Assembly (NCBI GenBank): GCA_026389655.1
Contig: JAPLHL010000345.1
Span: 1 to 5,032, forward strand
DNA length: 5,032 nt
Reading direction: 5' to 3'
Origin: Chloroflexota bacterium
Lineage (GTDB): Bacteria; Chloroflexota; Dehalococcoidia; GIF9; UBA5629
In this document: positions 1 through 4,857 of the stretch, one piece after another
Layout: every line of letters begins with the position of its first letter
Numbering within the stretch: position 1 is the stretch's first letter
Notes under the pieces: generated by a model
Seen by the model: the letters and a program-made list of their open reading frames with translations, nothing else
Databases searched by the model: none
Told to the model about the DNA's origin: nothing
Translations under genes and position numbers: made by a program

Positions 1-38
1 GAGGACGGTGAAACTGTTAGGACTTAAGTACCGGGGCA

Positions 39-52
39 AATCAGGACTGATT
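39..52. promoter_or_regulatory. Inverted repeat just upstream of the archaellin 1 promoter
   Basis: AATCAG and CTGATT form a perfect 6-base inverted repeat around a 2-base centre. It ends 5 bases before the -35 box of the promoter at 58-85, where an activator or operator site would be expected. No regulator can be named, and a 12-base symmetric match could arise by chance. Confidence 0.3.
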
Positions 53-57
53 AGTCA

Positions 58-85
58 TTGAAATAAAGGTGTGGCGAGTTATAAT
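58..85 (+). promoter_or_regulatory. Sigma70-like promoter for archaellin 1
   Basis: TTGAAA (58-63) and a perfect TATAAT (80-85) are separated by 16 bases. Transcription would start near base 92 and give a leader of about 45 bases containing the ribosome binding site AAGGAG (126-131), 6 bases before the ATG at 138. The -10 box could also be read as an archaeal TATA box, but a good -35 box at proper spacing favours a bacterial promoter. Confidence 0.7.
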
Positions 86-137
86 TTTCATAAGGTTATT
101 ACAAGGAAGAGTATGCGGATAACCGAAGGAGACGTAA

Positions 138-761
138 ATGTATAGGAAATTAATGAGAACAACAATATCCGGCCTGCATAAAGACCAGCGAGGTATGACA
201 GGCCTGGAAACAGCAATAATCCTGATTGCATTTGTTACTGTGGCTGCAGTTTTCAGCTACGCAGTGTTAAGCGCCGGCCTTTTCTCGGCTGAAAGGGGCA
301 AGGAAACTGTGTATGCAGGCCTGGCCGAAGCAAAAAGTAACCTGGAAATTTCCGGCTCGGTCGTAGCATTGGCCGACAATGTATCAAATTCTATCACCCA
401 AATAAAATTCACGCTCAGGAATGCGATCGCCGGGACCCCGATTGACTTAACGCCTTGCGACGGCACAGCTGCGGCAGAGAATAAGTGCGTAATCAGTCTG
501 CTTACCGCAACTGACTACTTTAATAATGTAAAATGGACTAAAGAGGCCATAGGCCGCGCAGATGATGATAATCTGCTTGAATCCGGTGAGCAATTTGAAA
601 TTACAATGGACCTTAATGACCTAGGAGATGGCAAAGTATTAACGGAAAACCTGACCTGCAATGATGAATTCAACTTCCAGGTTAAACCGTCACTCGGTTC
701 AACCATCACTATCCAGCGGACATTGCCCGCTGGTTTGGCGCCAATAATGGACCTGCACTAA
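138..761 (+). CDS. Archaellin (archaeal-type flagellin) paralogue 1
   Basis: This is a structural subunit of an archaellum-like filament, exported and assembled outside the membrane. The 207-residue protein starts with a short, positively charged class III signal peptide (1-19). The expected prepilin-peptidase cut lies between G19 and M20, before the TGLETAIILIAF core. Glu24 is at mature position 5, as in type IV pilin-like proteins. A hydrophobic helix (about 24-48) forms the filament core, followed by a beta-rich outer domain. The domain has cysteines C107 and C117, an acidic loop at about 141-151 (ADDDNLLESGE) and the C-terminus TIQRTLPA...MDLH typical of Methanomicrobia archaellins. A third cysteine, C174, is unique to this copy among the three. 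The start is fixed by AAGGAG 6 bases upstream. A strong promoter precedes the gene and an intrinsic terminator follows, so it is probably transcribed alone. I give no gene symbol because archaellin gene naming (arlB/flaB) cannot be resolved among paralogues. Confidence 0.93.
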   Translation: MYRKLMRTTISGLHKDQRGMTGLETAIILIAFVTVAAVFSYAVLSAGLFSAERGKETVYAGLAEAKSNLEISGSVVALADNVSNSITQIKFTLRNAIAGTPIDLTPCDGTAAAENKCVISLLTATDYFNNVKWTKEAIGRADDDNLLESGEQFEITMDLNDLGDGKVLTENLTCNDEFNFQVKPSLGSTITIQRTLPAGLAPIMDLH

Positions 762-776
762 GTTAAGATACTCGGC

Positions 777-817
777 AAAGCCACTGCATCCCCTCCTGAA
801 TGCAGTGGCTTTTTCTT
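777..817 (+). terminator. Rho-independent terminator after archaellin 1
   Basis: A perfect 13-base-pair stem (777-789 with 800-812, AAAGCCACTGCAT) encloses a 10-base loop and runs into a T-rich tract (810-817, TTTTTCTT). It lies 15 bases after the archaellin 1 stop. This is a classical bacterial intrinsic terminator. It separates archaellin 1 from archaellin 2, so the second gene needs its own promoter. Confidence 0.9.
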
Positions 818-821
818 AACC

Positions 822-841
822 AATTTTCAACGAGGAAAATT
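822..841. promoter_or_regulatory. Inverted repeat upstream of the archaellin 2 promoter
   Basis: AATTTTC (822-828) and GAAAATT (835-841) are perfect 7-base arms around a 6-base centre. The repeat ends 10 bases before the TTGACT box at 852. It occupies a similar place to the repeat before archaellin 1 but has a different sequence, so the two would not obviously bind the same protein. Its AT-rich content makes chance plausible. Confidence 0.3.
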
Positions 842-851
842 CTGTGCCCTT

Positions 852-885
852 TTGACTAAACGCTCATCCCTTTCATAGACATAAT
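852..885 (+). promoter_or_regulatory. Possible weak promoter for archaellin 2
   Basis: TTGACT (852-857) is a good -35 match. Two imperfect -10 candidates follow: CATAGA (874-879, 16-base spacing, 3 of 6 matches) and CATAAT (880-885, 5 of 6 matches but 22-base spacing). Neither is ideal, so expression is likely weaker than for archaellins 1 and 3. Because a terminator ends the upstream transcript, some promoter is expected here. Confidence 0.4.
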
Positions 886-908
886 TAAGCGCAGTTCCCT
901 ACAAGCAA

Positions 909-1535
909 ATGATTAGTTATCGAAATTGCACGAAAATTATATCTTCCATGGGCAAAGACGAGAACGGCATGGCAGGACTGGAAATAGCCATTATCCTGAT
1001 TGCCTTTGTTACAGTAGCCGCCGTTTTTAGCTATGCAGTCCTCAGCGCAGGGATCTTCGCCGCTGACAGAGAAAAGGAGACACTCCATTCAGCTCTCAGT
1101 GGAGCCAAAAGTAACCTGGAGCTCTCCGGATCGGTGATAGCAGCCGATCATCCCGAAACCTCATCGGTCAACGAAATATTGTTTTCCGTGAAAAATGCCG
1201 TGGCCGGCAATCCCATAGATATGACTCCTTGCGATGGCGCTAAAAATGCAACTAACAAGTGCGTGATCAGCCTGACCACCCATAACAATTATATTAGTAA
1301 TGTGAAATGGACCTGGGAAGCCATTGGCTCCAACGATGGCGATAACCTCCTTGAAATAGGAGAGCAATTCGAGGTTACCATCGATTTAAATGACCTCGGC
1401 TACGGCCAGATGCTTTCCGAAAATATGACTTCGAATGATTACTTCAATATTCAGGTAAAGCCATCTATCGGATCAACAATCACAGTTCAAAGAACGTTAC
1501 CTCCCGCAATTGAAAGTCTTATGGATTTGCACTAG
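909..1535 (+). CDS. Archaellin (archaeal-type flagellin) paralogue 2
   Basis: This is a second filament subunit of 208 residues. The predicted cut is between G20 and M21, before AGLEIAIILIAF, with Glu25 at mature position 5. It is the most divergent copy in the N-terminal third: it has GIFAADREKETLHSAL where the others read GLFSAERGKETVYAGL. It keeps the cysteine pair (C108, C118), the acidic loop (about 141-152, SNDGDNLLEIGE) and the MDLH end. The mature part has only these two cysteines, since C7 lies in the signal peptide. N-x-T motifs occur at 113 (NAT) and 172 (NMT). No Shine-Dalgarno sequence precedes the ATG at 909 (upstream bases are GTTCCCTACAAGCAA), and none precedes the in-frame ATG at 948, which would leave a signal peptide of only 7 residues. 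I kept 909 because its signal peptide length matches the paralogues. It could be a minor subunit or be used under different conditions. Confidence 0.9.
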   Translation: MISYRNCTKIISSMGKDENGMAGLEIAIILIAFVTVAAVFSYAVLSAGIFAADREKETLHSALSGAKSNLELSGSVIAADHPETSSVNEILFSVKNAVAGNPIDMTPCDGAKNATNKCVISLTTHNNYISNVKWTWEAIGSNDGDNLLEIGEQFEVTIDLNDLGYGQMLSENMTSNDYFNIQVKPSIGSTITVQRTLPPAIESLMDLH

Positions 1536-1629
1536 TCCTAATACCTTGCATCCTCAATATCAGCCTTCCAAGAAGCCGTTTTATTCCAGAGTGAGACATT
1601 TGGCTCATAGATTGTTGCCCATTTGGTCG

Positions 1630-1657
1630 TTGCACGTGTTTGCAGTTTGGATATAAT
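1630..1657 (+). promoter_or_regulatory. Sigma70-like promoter for archaellin 3
   Basis: TTGCAC (1630-1635) and a perfect TATAAT (1652-1657) are 16 bases apart, the same spacing as the archaellin 1 promoter. Transcription from about 1664 would leave a 24-base leader holding the ribosome binding site GAGGAG (1677-1682). Read instead as an archaeal TATA box, the start would fall near 1679, inside that binding site. The bacterial reading therefore fits better. The stretch 1536-1629 before it holds no gene and no convincing terminator. Confidence 0.65.
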
Positions 1658-1687
1658 GAACATGACAGCTAAATACGAGGAGTTTCT

Positions 1688-2308
1688 ATGGTTAGCAGGT
1701 CATGGAGAATTATTTTTAATATTTTTAAGAATGAAAGGGGCATGACCGGGCTGGAAACAGCGATAATACTGATAGCTTTTGTTACAGTTGCCGCCGTTTT
1801 CGGTTACGCGATATTAAGCGCCGGCCTCTTCTCCGCAGAAAGAGGTAAAGAGACCGTATACGCTGGCCTAAACGAAGCTAAAAGCAACTTTGAGCTTTCA
1901 GGTTCGGTAACAGCAGTTTGTGACAATAACACTACTTATGTCAAAAAAGCATTCTTTAATCTAAAGAATGCTATAGCAGGCAACCCCATCGATATGACTC
2001 CCTGCAATGGCACGTCAAGCGCACAAAACAAGTGTGTGATAAGCCTGGCAACCAAGAATGACTACTTTAGCAATATTAAATGGACCGGGACCATGATGGG
2101 CGCCAACGATGGTAATAATCTGCTGGAAACCGGCGAACAAATTGAAATTGGCATTGACCTGGATGACCTGGGAACCGGAAATACCTTATCCAGCCAACTG
2201 GCAACCAATGATACCTTCAGTCTACAGGTGAAACCTGCCATAGGTTCCACAGTCACGATACAGAGGACGCTGCCGGCAGCGCTCGATACAGCCATGGACC
2301 TTCACTGA
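1688..2308 (+). CDS. Archaellin (archaeal-type flagellin) paralogue 3
   Basis: This is a third filament subunit of 206 residues. The class III signal peptide (1-18) ends NERG and is cut before M19; Glu23 is at mature position 5. The hydrophobic core spans about 23-47. Residues 46-61 (GLFSAERGKETVYAGL) are identical to paralogue 1, whereas the central GNPIDMTPC block matches paralogue 2. The conserved cysteine pair is C106 and C116, with an extra C78. The acidic loop is at about 140-150 (NDGNNLLETGE), and the protein ends MDLH. N-x-T/S motifs lie at 80, 81, 107 and 174, which in archaea can be glycosylation sites; whether the host glycosylates its filament is unknown. GAGGAG 5 bases upstream supports the ATG at 1688. 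A hairpin about 90 bases downstream may end the transcript. Confidence 0.93.
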   Translation: MVSRSWRIIFNIFKNERGMTGLETAIILIAFVTVAAVFGYAILSAGLFSAERGKETVYAGLNEAKSNFELSGSVTAVCDNNTTYVKKAFFNLKNAIAGNPIDMTPCNGTSSAQNKCVISLATKNDYFSNIKWTGTMMGANDGNNLLETGEQIEIGIDLDDLGTGNTLSSQLATNDTFSLQVKPAIGSTVTIQRTLPAALDTAMDLH

Positions 2309-2396
2309 GCTATAGCCAGCTCTACATAGGAACAAATCAGGCTTTAACGACAGTGGATTTATTTTCCGGCGTAATATTTTTCATGAAATAGGTACT

Positions 2397-2430
2397 GCCC
2401 CAGTACATTCAAGCAACTGGGGTTGCGTTT
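2397..2430. terminator. Terminator-like hairpin between converging genes
   Basis: CCCCAGT (2398-2404) pairs with ACTGGGG (2416-2422) around an 11-base loop, with one further G-T wobble pair at the base. The downstream tract on the plus strand is TTGCGTTT, which is poor in T. It lies between archaellin 3 (plus) and the membrane protein gene (minus), so it could terminate either. The rest of 2309-2529 shows only short palindromes such as TTTCATGAAA (2379-2388). Confidence 0.45.
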
Positions 2431-2529
2431 GTCAGTTCAAAACGTAATCGCTGTCCTCCTGAACTTCCACAGCATACCGCTGTCTGTATCTGTCATAAAT
2501 GTATTCCGGCATGCAGATAGAGCTCTGCC

Positions 2530-3258
2530 TTAAGCTATCAGGAGATCATCGTGACACTTGTCCATGGGCCTATTCCGGGTAAGATCCTCTTGAAAGCGTT
2601 TAGAGATAGCTTTGTGTATTAAATAAAGGAAAGGCATGCCCATGTTTGTCTCAATTAGTGAATTTATAATCAGCGGCCTAATGCCTGCCGGACGAATCCC
2701 TGTTAGCAGCAAAACCGCCTCCCAGCTTAATTGAACGCCTATTCCTATTGCCATCAGCATTAATATATTTACTTTCCCTTCTCTTGTTGCCCCAAGGTTA
2801 TGAACAATAAGATAAAGGTAGCCCGCTGCTAAAATCAACGCCATTATCCCGTGGTAGCCAGATGTTCCACGTTGAATCGATATCTGCGGGAAATAGGTCC
2901 CGAAGTTCTGACTTAACAGCGCCACCGCGACCCAACCCATAATTGTCAGTACGCTCCACTCCACCCCTTTTCCATCACGATCCAATAGAAGCCAGATCCA
3001 GGCAAAGTTTGTAAATCCATAGCTTACGCTCAGCCATAAAAGGAACCAAAAAGTATCAATGCCTGTTACTTCTCTTGTTCCCAAAATGGCATAGAAAATA
3101 CCATAGTCCACTGCGAAGTAAATAACGCCACCGATGGCGCCGACGATTAGGGCCATATAGCGTTTTCGATGTACCAGGATCAGGGCATAGACGACCAGCC
3201 AAATGATATCAAGATAAATGTACAGGTAATTCAGTGTCCTGGCAGCCACGATATCCAT
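2530..3258 (-). CDS. Multi-pass membrane protein of unknown function
   Basis: I do not recognise the family well enough to assign a function. The 242-residue protein is dominated by hydrophobic segments at about 10-29, 35-59, 69-92, 102-119, 135-154, 163-186 and a weaker one at 196-217, giving six or seven membrane spans. There is no signal peptide. Charged residues sit mainly in short loops (HRKR at 30-33, DRDGKG at 93-98) and in the polar C-terminal tail (218-242), which carries one cysteine, C235. Aromatic residues are frequent in spans 2 and 3. No transporter, kinase or enzyme motif is visible. The start ATG (3256-3258) has the purine-rich stretch AAAGGGATGA about 5-14 bases upstream, an imperfect ribosome binding site. 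The gene converges on the archaellin array and has its own putative promoter, so nothing in the layout ties it to the filament. Confidence 0.85.
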   Translation of the reverse strand: MDIVAARTLNYLYIYLDIIWLVVYALILVHRKRYMALIVGAIGGVIYFAVDYGIFYAILGTREVTGIDTFWFLLWLSVSYGFTNFAWIWLLLDRDGKGVEWSVLTIMGWVAVALLSQNFGTYFPQISIQRGTSGYHGIMALILAAGYLYLIVHNLGATREGKVNILMLMAIGIGVQLSWEAVLLLTGIRPAGIRPLIINSLIETNMGMPFLYLIHKAISKRFQEDLTRNRPMDKCHDDLLIA

Positions 3259-3302
3259 ACAATCATCCCTTTCTTAAACATACTCAATAGAAGGCAGCCA
3301 AG

Positions 3303-3330
3303 GTTATACTGAACACGTCTCTAGAACAAA
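3303..3330 (-). promoter_or_regulatory. Possible promoter for the membrane protein gene
   Basis: On the minus strand TTTGTT (3325-3330) and TATAAC (3303-3308) are 16 bases apart, about 45 bases before the start codon at 3258. The -10 match is 5 of 6 and the -35 match is modest. The upstream repressor gene on the same strand ends 92 bases before this start, so read-through from it is also possible. Confidence 0.35.
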
Positions 3331-3350
3331 TGAGCTAAGGCAACATCGAC

Positions 3351-3932
3351 TTAGTTCAGTTGTTTTACTACACGCACAACCTGGATAATTACGGCAAAAT
3401 AGTCATCTTTCTTTTTATAAGGCGCTATGACCATTTGATCGCCGTCCATCTTCAGGCACAGATCCCCTGGAGAAGGAGGGATGTCTTTACCGCAGATAAT
3501 AACATCCCCGTCGTGAACAACATCATCGTACGCCAGGCCTCTGGACTTTATACCTATTAGCTTCATCTCTCTGCCCCCATTTAATACCAACTCCCTCGGT
3601 ACAAAGGCGTATTCAAGAATTTGCTTACTGTTAAGATCCGGGTATACGGGTACTATTGCCGGTAATGAAAGGGAAAGTTCATTTATTATCTCATAAGGAG
3701 TTTTCTTTAGCAAATCATCTTTTTGCCCCTTGTCCAGCAGGAAATTACTTAAGTCATTGATGGGTATTTTCAGGGCCCTGGAAAGTTTATTCAGTGATGC
3801 CACAGTAACCGATTTATAGTCACTTTTTTCAATACGGCAAATAAATGAAGCTGACAGGTCTGCCAGTTTAGCCAGTTCCGCCTGCGAAAGCCCACGTTTA
3901 GATCGTGTCTCTTTTACGAAATCCCCTAACAT
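3351..3932 (-). CDS. XRE-family repressor with a LexA/S24-like C-terminal domain
   Basis: This is a 193-residue phage-CI-style transcription regulator. Residues 5-62 are a helix-turn-helix of the XRE/Cro-CI family; GLSQAELAKLADLSASF contains the two helices and SASFICRIEK (27-36) is the likely recognition helix. A linker (about 63-90) leads to a C-terminal domain (about 92-193) with features of the LexA/S24 fold: VPVY, EYAFVPRE, LIGIKSRG and HDGDVIICGKD followed by PGDLCLKMDGD. In LexA the catalytic serine sits 9 residues before the Gly of the DGD motif. Here that place (133) is Leu, and the only nearby Ser (130) is 12 residues away. The catalytic lysine region reads MVIAPY, without a matching Lys. 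Self-cleavage is therefore doubtful, and the domain may serve for dimerisation or ligand sensing. AGGAGG 5 bases upstream fixes the start. It faces a divergent Cro-like gene across 120 bases that hold the likely operators. Confidence 0.88.
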   Translation of the reverse strand: MLGDFVKETRSKRGLSQAELAKLADLSASFICRIEKSDYKSVTVASLNKLSRALKIPINDLSNFLLDKGQKDDLLKKTPYEIINELSLSLPAIVPVYPDLNSKQILEYAFVPRELVLNGGREMKLIGIKSRGLAYDDVVHDGDVIICGKDIPPSPGDLCLKMDGDQMVIAPYKKKDDYFAVIIQVVRVVKQLN

Positions 3933-3963
3933 CTTATCCTCCTGACCTCGTGATCGATATTCA

Positions 3964-3979
3964 ATTTACCATGGTAAAT
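3964..3979. promoter_or_regulatory. Operator 1: perfect 16-base palindrome
   Basis: ATTTACCATGGTAAAT is a perfect palindrome 31 bases upstream of the repressor start and 73 bases upstream of the Cro-like ATG at 4053. Its position between divergent regulator genes, and the two degenerate copies at 4016 and 4037, mark it as the strongest of three operators for the repressor, its rival, or both. It covers the predicted start point of repressor transcription, which suggests autoregulation. Confidence 0.75.
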
Positions 3980-3980
3980 A

Positions 3981-4009
3981 ATTTTATTAATCATGCCTAA
4001 ATCCATTAA
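3981..4009 (-). promoter_or_regulatory. Possible promoter for the repressor gene
   Basis: On the minus strand TAAAAT (3981-3986, 5 of 6 matches) lies 17 bases from a weak TTAATG box (4004-4009). The predicted start, near 3974, falls inside the perfect palindrome. The -35 box is poor, as is common for repressor maintenance promoters that depend on activation. Confidence 0.35.
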
Positions 4010-4015
4010 AAAAGT

Positions 4016-4031
4016 ATTGATTTTAGTAAAT
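4016..4031. promoter_or_regulatory. Operator 2: degenerate copy of the palindrome
   Basis: ATTGATTTTAGTAAAT matches operator 1 at 11 of 16 positions and keeps the whole right half GTAAAT. It covers the -35 box of the Cro-like promoter. Its right half-site lies 52 bases from that of operator 1, close to five helical turns. Confidence 0.5.
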
Positions 4032-4045
4032 TTTCTGTTTATTAT
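4017..4045 (+). promoter_or_regulatory. Sigma70-like promoter for the Cro-like gene
   Basis: TTGATT (4017-4022) and TATTAT (4040-4045) are separated by 17 bases. The expected start is at about 4052-4053, exactly at the ATG of the Cro-like gene, which implies a leaderless transcript. Operators 2 and 3 cover the -35 and -10 boxes, so a protein bound there would block RNA polymerase. Confidence 0.6.
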
Positions 4046-4052
4046 AGTAAAT
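4037..4052. promoter_or_regulatory. Operator 3: degenerate copy of the palindrome
   Basis: GTTTATTATAGTAAAT matches operator 1 at 12 of 16 positions. It is spaced exactly 21 bases (two helical turns) from operator 2 and covers the -10 box and the start point of the Cro-like promoter. Together the three sites recall the tripartite operators of lambdoid phage switches. Confidence 0.5.
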
Positions 4053-4268
4053 ATGAAACTACAGTCTGAGCTTTACAGGATAATGCAGCAAGAAAAGCTG
4101 ACGAATGCCAGGTTGGCCACGAAACTTGGTATCTCCCCTTCAATGCTGTGTCTTGTACTGACCGGTGATAAGAAACCGGGGAGACGCTTCCTTCAAGGAC
4201 TTGCAATGCACTATCCGGATATTTGCCTAAAGTACTTGCGGGAACAAGTTCCCGCCCAACCACAATAA
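4053..4268 (+). CDS. Small Cro-like helix-turn-helix protein
   Basis: This 71-residue DNA-binding protein is probably the antagonist of the divergent repressor. Nearly the whole chain is one XRE/Cro-type domain: helix 2 is about 18-26 (NARLATKLG), the turn is G26-I27-S28, and the recognition helix is about 28-38 (SPSMLCLVLTG), followed by a basic KKPGRR stretch (40-45). There is no C-terminal sensing domain, as expected for a Cro-type partner. An in-frame ATG at 3993 would add 20 residues (KKVLILVNFLFII and so on). I rejected it because that stretch is AT-rich, has no ribosome binding site, and contains the operators and promoter. The ATG at 4053 also lacks a Shine-Dalgarno sequence, but it sits 7 bases after the -10 box, consistent with a leaderless mRNA. 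Two small membrane genes follow on the same strand. Confidence 0.75.
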   Translation: MKLQSELYRIMQQEKLTNARLATKLGISPSMLCLVLTGDKKPGRRFLQGLAMHYPDICLKYLREQVPAQPQ

Positions 4269-4295
4269 GGATATTTTTAATGTATATGATAGAGT

Positions 4296-4342
4296 AGCCC
4301 AAGGGTCCCGGGCTTGCAGTTTAGAGCGAGCAGCCCGGGAAC
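4296..4342 (+). promoter_or_regulatory. Strong hairpin with a competing stem in the leader of the small membrane genes
   Basis: TCCCGGGCT (4306-4314) pairs perfectly with AGCCCGGGA (4332-4340); pairs on either side extend the stem past a mismatch. No T-tract follows (the next bases are ACCGCTAAAATAATAATTT), so it is not a standard terminator. AGCCC at 4296-4300 can instead pair with GGGCT at 4310-4314, which would break the main stem. It could act as an attenuator, an mRNA-stabilising or processing site, or a protein-binding site. A weak -10-like TATGAT lies at 4285-4290 without a clear -35 box. Confidence 0.45.
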
Positions 4343-4370
4343 CGCTAAAATAATAATTTGGAGGTTTTTC

Positions 4371-4484
4371 ATGGAAAGTGAAGGTTGGACTGTTGGGCTG
4401 GTATCTACATTCATAGCTGTAGCTATCCTTACCGGTGTCATAGTGGCCTTCTCAATACTGACCTGGGTGCTGGGCAATGTTTAA
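4371..4484 (+). CDS. 37-residue single-span membrane protein
   Basis: This very short gene has a strong ribosome binding site, GGAGG (4360-4364), 6 bases before its ATG. The peptide starts MESEGWT, then runs through one hydrophobic span (about 8-34, with VSTFIAVAILTGVIVAF) and ends VLGNV. The acidic N-terminus and absence of positive charges at either end make its orientation unclear. Its stop overlaps the next gene by 8 bases, which indicates translational coupling and a joint role. Small one-span proteins of this kind can be subunits of membrane complexes such as decarboxylase pump gamma chains, or phage or toxin peptides; no family signature allows a choice. Confidence 0.7.
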   Translation: MESEGWTVGLVSTFIAVAILTGVIVAFSILTWVLGNV

Positions 4485-4857
4485 GCGATTAGCCACCATA
4501 AAAATCGGCGTCCTGGAATTCGTGTACAAGTTCCTCCTGGTACTTTTCGTTATCATGCCGATATGCATGGGCATATGCTTCTGGATAGGGGTACAGGCTG
4601 ACGCTGCGCTCAATATCCACTTGCTGAAGTTCATCATGCCGTTCATCGGTTCAGCAGTGGGCCTTTTCTTCACCGCCCTGCTTATCCAGGCCGGGCACAA
4701 GCAGGCAGTCCCCGCCACCATGGGGGAATCAGACCAACCGTATTCAGACAGACTGGTCAGCAGGCATCTCGAAGCGGCGGAGGCGGCATCACTGCCAAAG
4801 CCATCGATACCGCGCGCCGGCTTCGCCACACCATATTCTATGCAGGGAGGTAAATAG
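4477..4857 (+). CDS. Small two-span membrane protein of unknown function
   Basis: This 126-residue protein is not recognised. A short basic N-terminus (MFKRLATIK) precedes two hydrophobic spans at about 18-39 and 50-70. These are followed by a polar, Ala- and Pro-containing tail (about 71-126) that is probably cytoplasmic, given the positively charged N-terminus. The tail has an HLEAAEAASLPKP stretch and no enzyme motif. The start overlaps the end of the 37-residue gene by 8 bases, with only a weak GGGTG/CTGGG element upstream, so its translation probably depends on the preceding gene. A two-span protein with a polar tail could be a holin-like or accessory subunit, but that is a guess. It ends 6 bases before the converging rhodanese-like gene. 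Confidence 0.8.
   Translation: MFKRLATIKIGVLEFVYKFLLVLFVIMPICMGICFWIGVQADAALNIHLLKFIMPFIGSAVGLFFTALLIQAGHKQAVPATMGESDQPYSDRLVSRHLEAAEAASLPKPSIPRAGFATPYSMQGGK

Noticed and set aside
1..137. Possible riboswitch (cyclic di-GMP type) in the archaellin 1 leader.
   Set aside because: The GGGGCAAAT string is upstream of the promoter rather than in the transcript, and no conserved riboswitch core is visible.
257..2295. Several minus-strand open frames of 64-77 codons inside the archaellin genes.
   Set aside because: They are shadows of the archaellin coding frames, recurring where the paralogues are similar, and have no start signals.
138..2308. The triple repeat as a mobile element or CRISPR-like array.
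   Set aside because: The repeat units are complete, diverged protein-coding genes with no terminal inverted repeats, transposase or short regular spacers.
3314..3350. Possible terminator after the repressor gene from CTAAG/CTTAG arms.
   Set aside because: The stem is only five pairs and lacks a T-tract on the minus strand.
3993..4052. N-terminal extension of the Cro-like protein from the ATG at 3993, giving a hydrophobic 20-residue leader that looks like a membrane anchor.
   Set aside because: It has no ribosome binding site, is strongly AT-rich, and coincides with the promoter and two operators. The XRE domain is complete from 4053.
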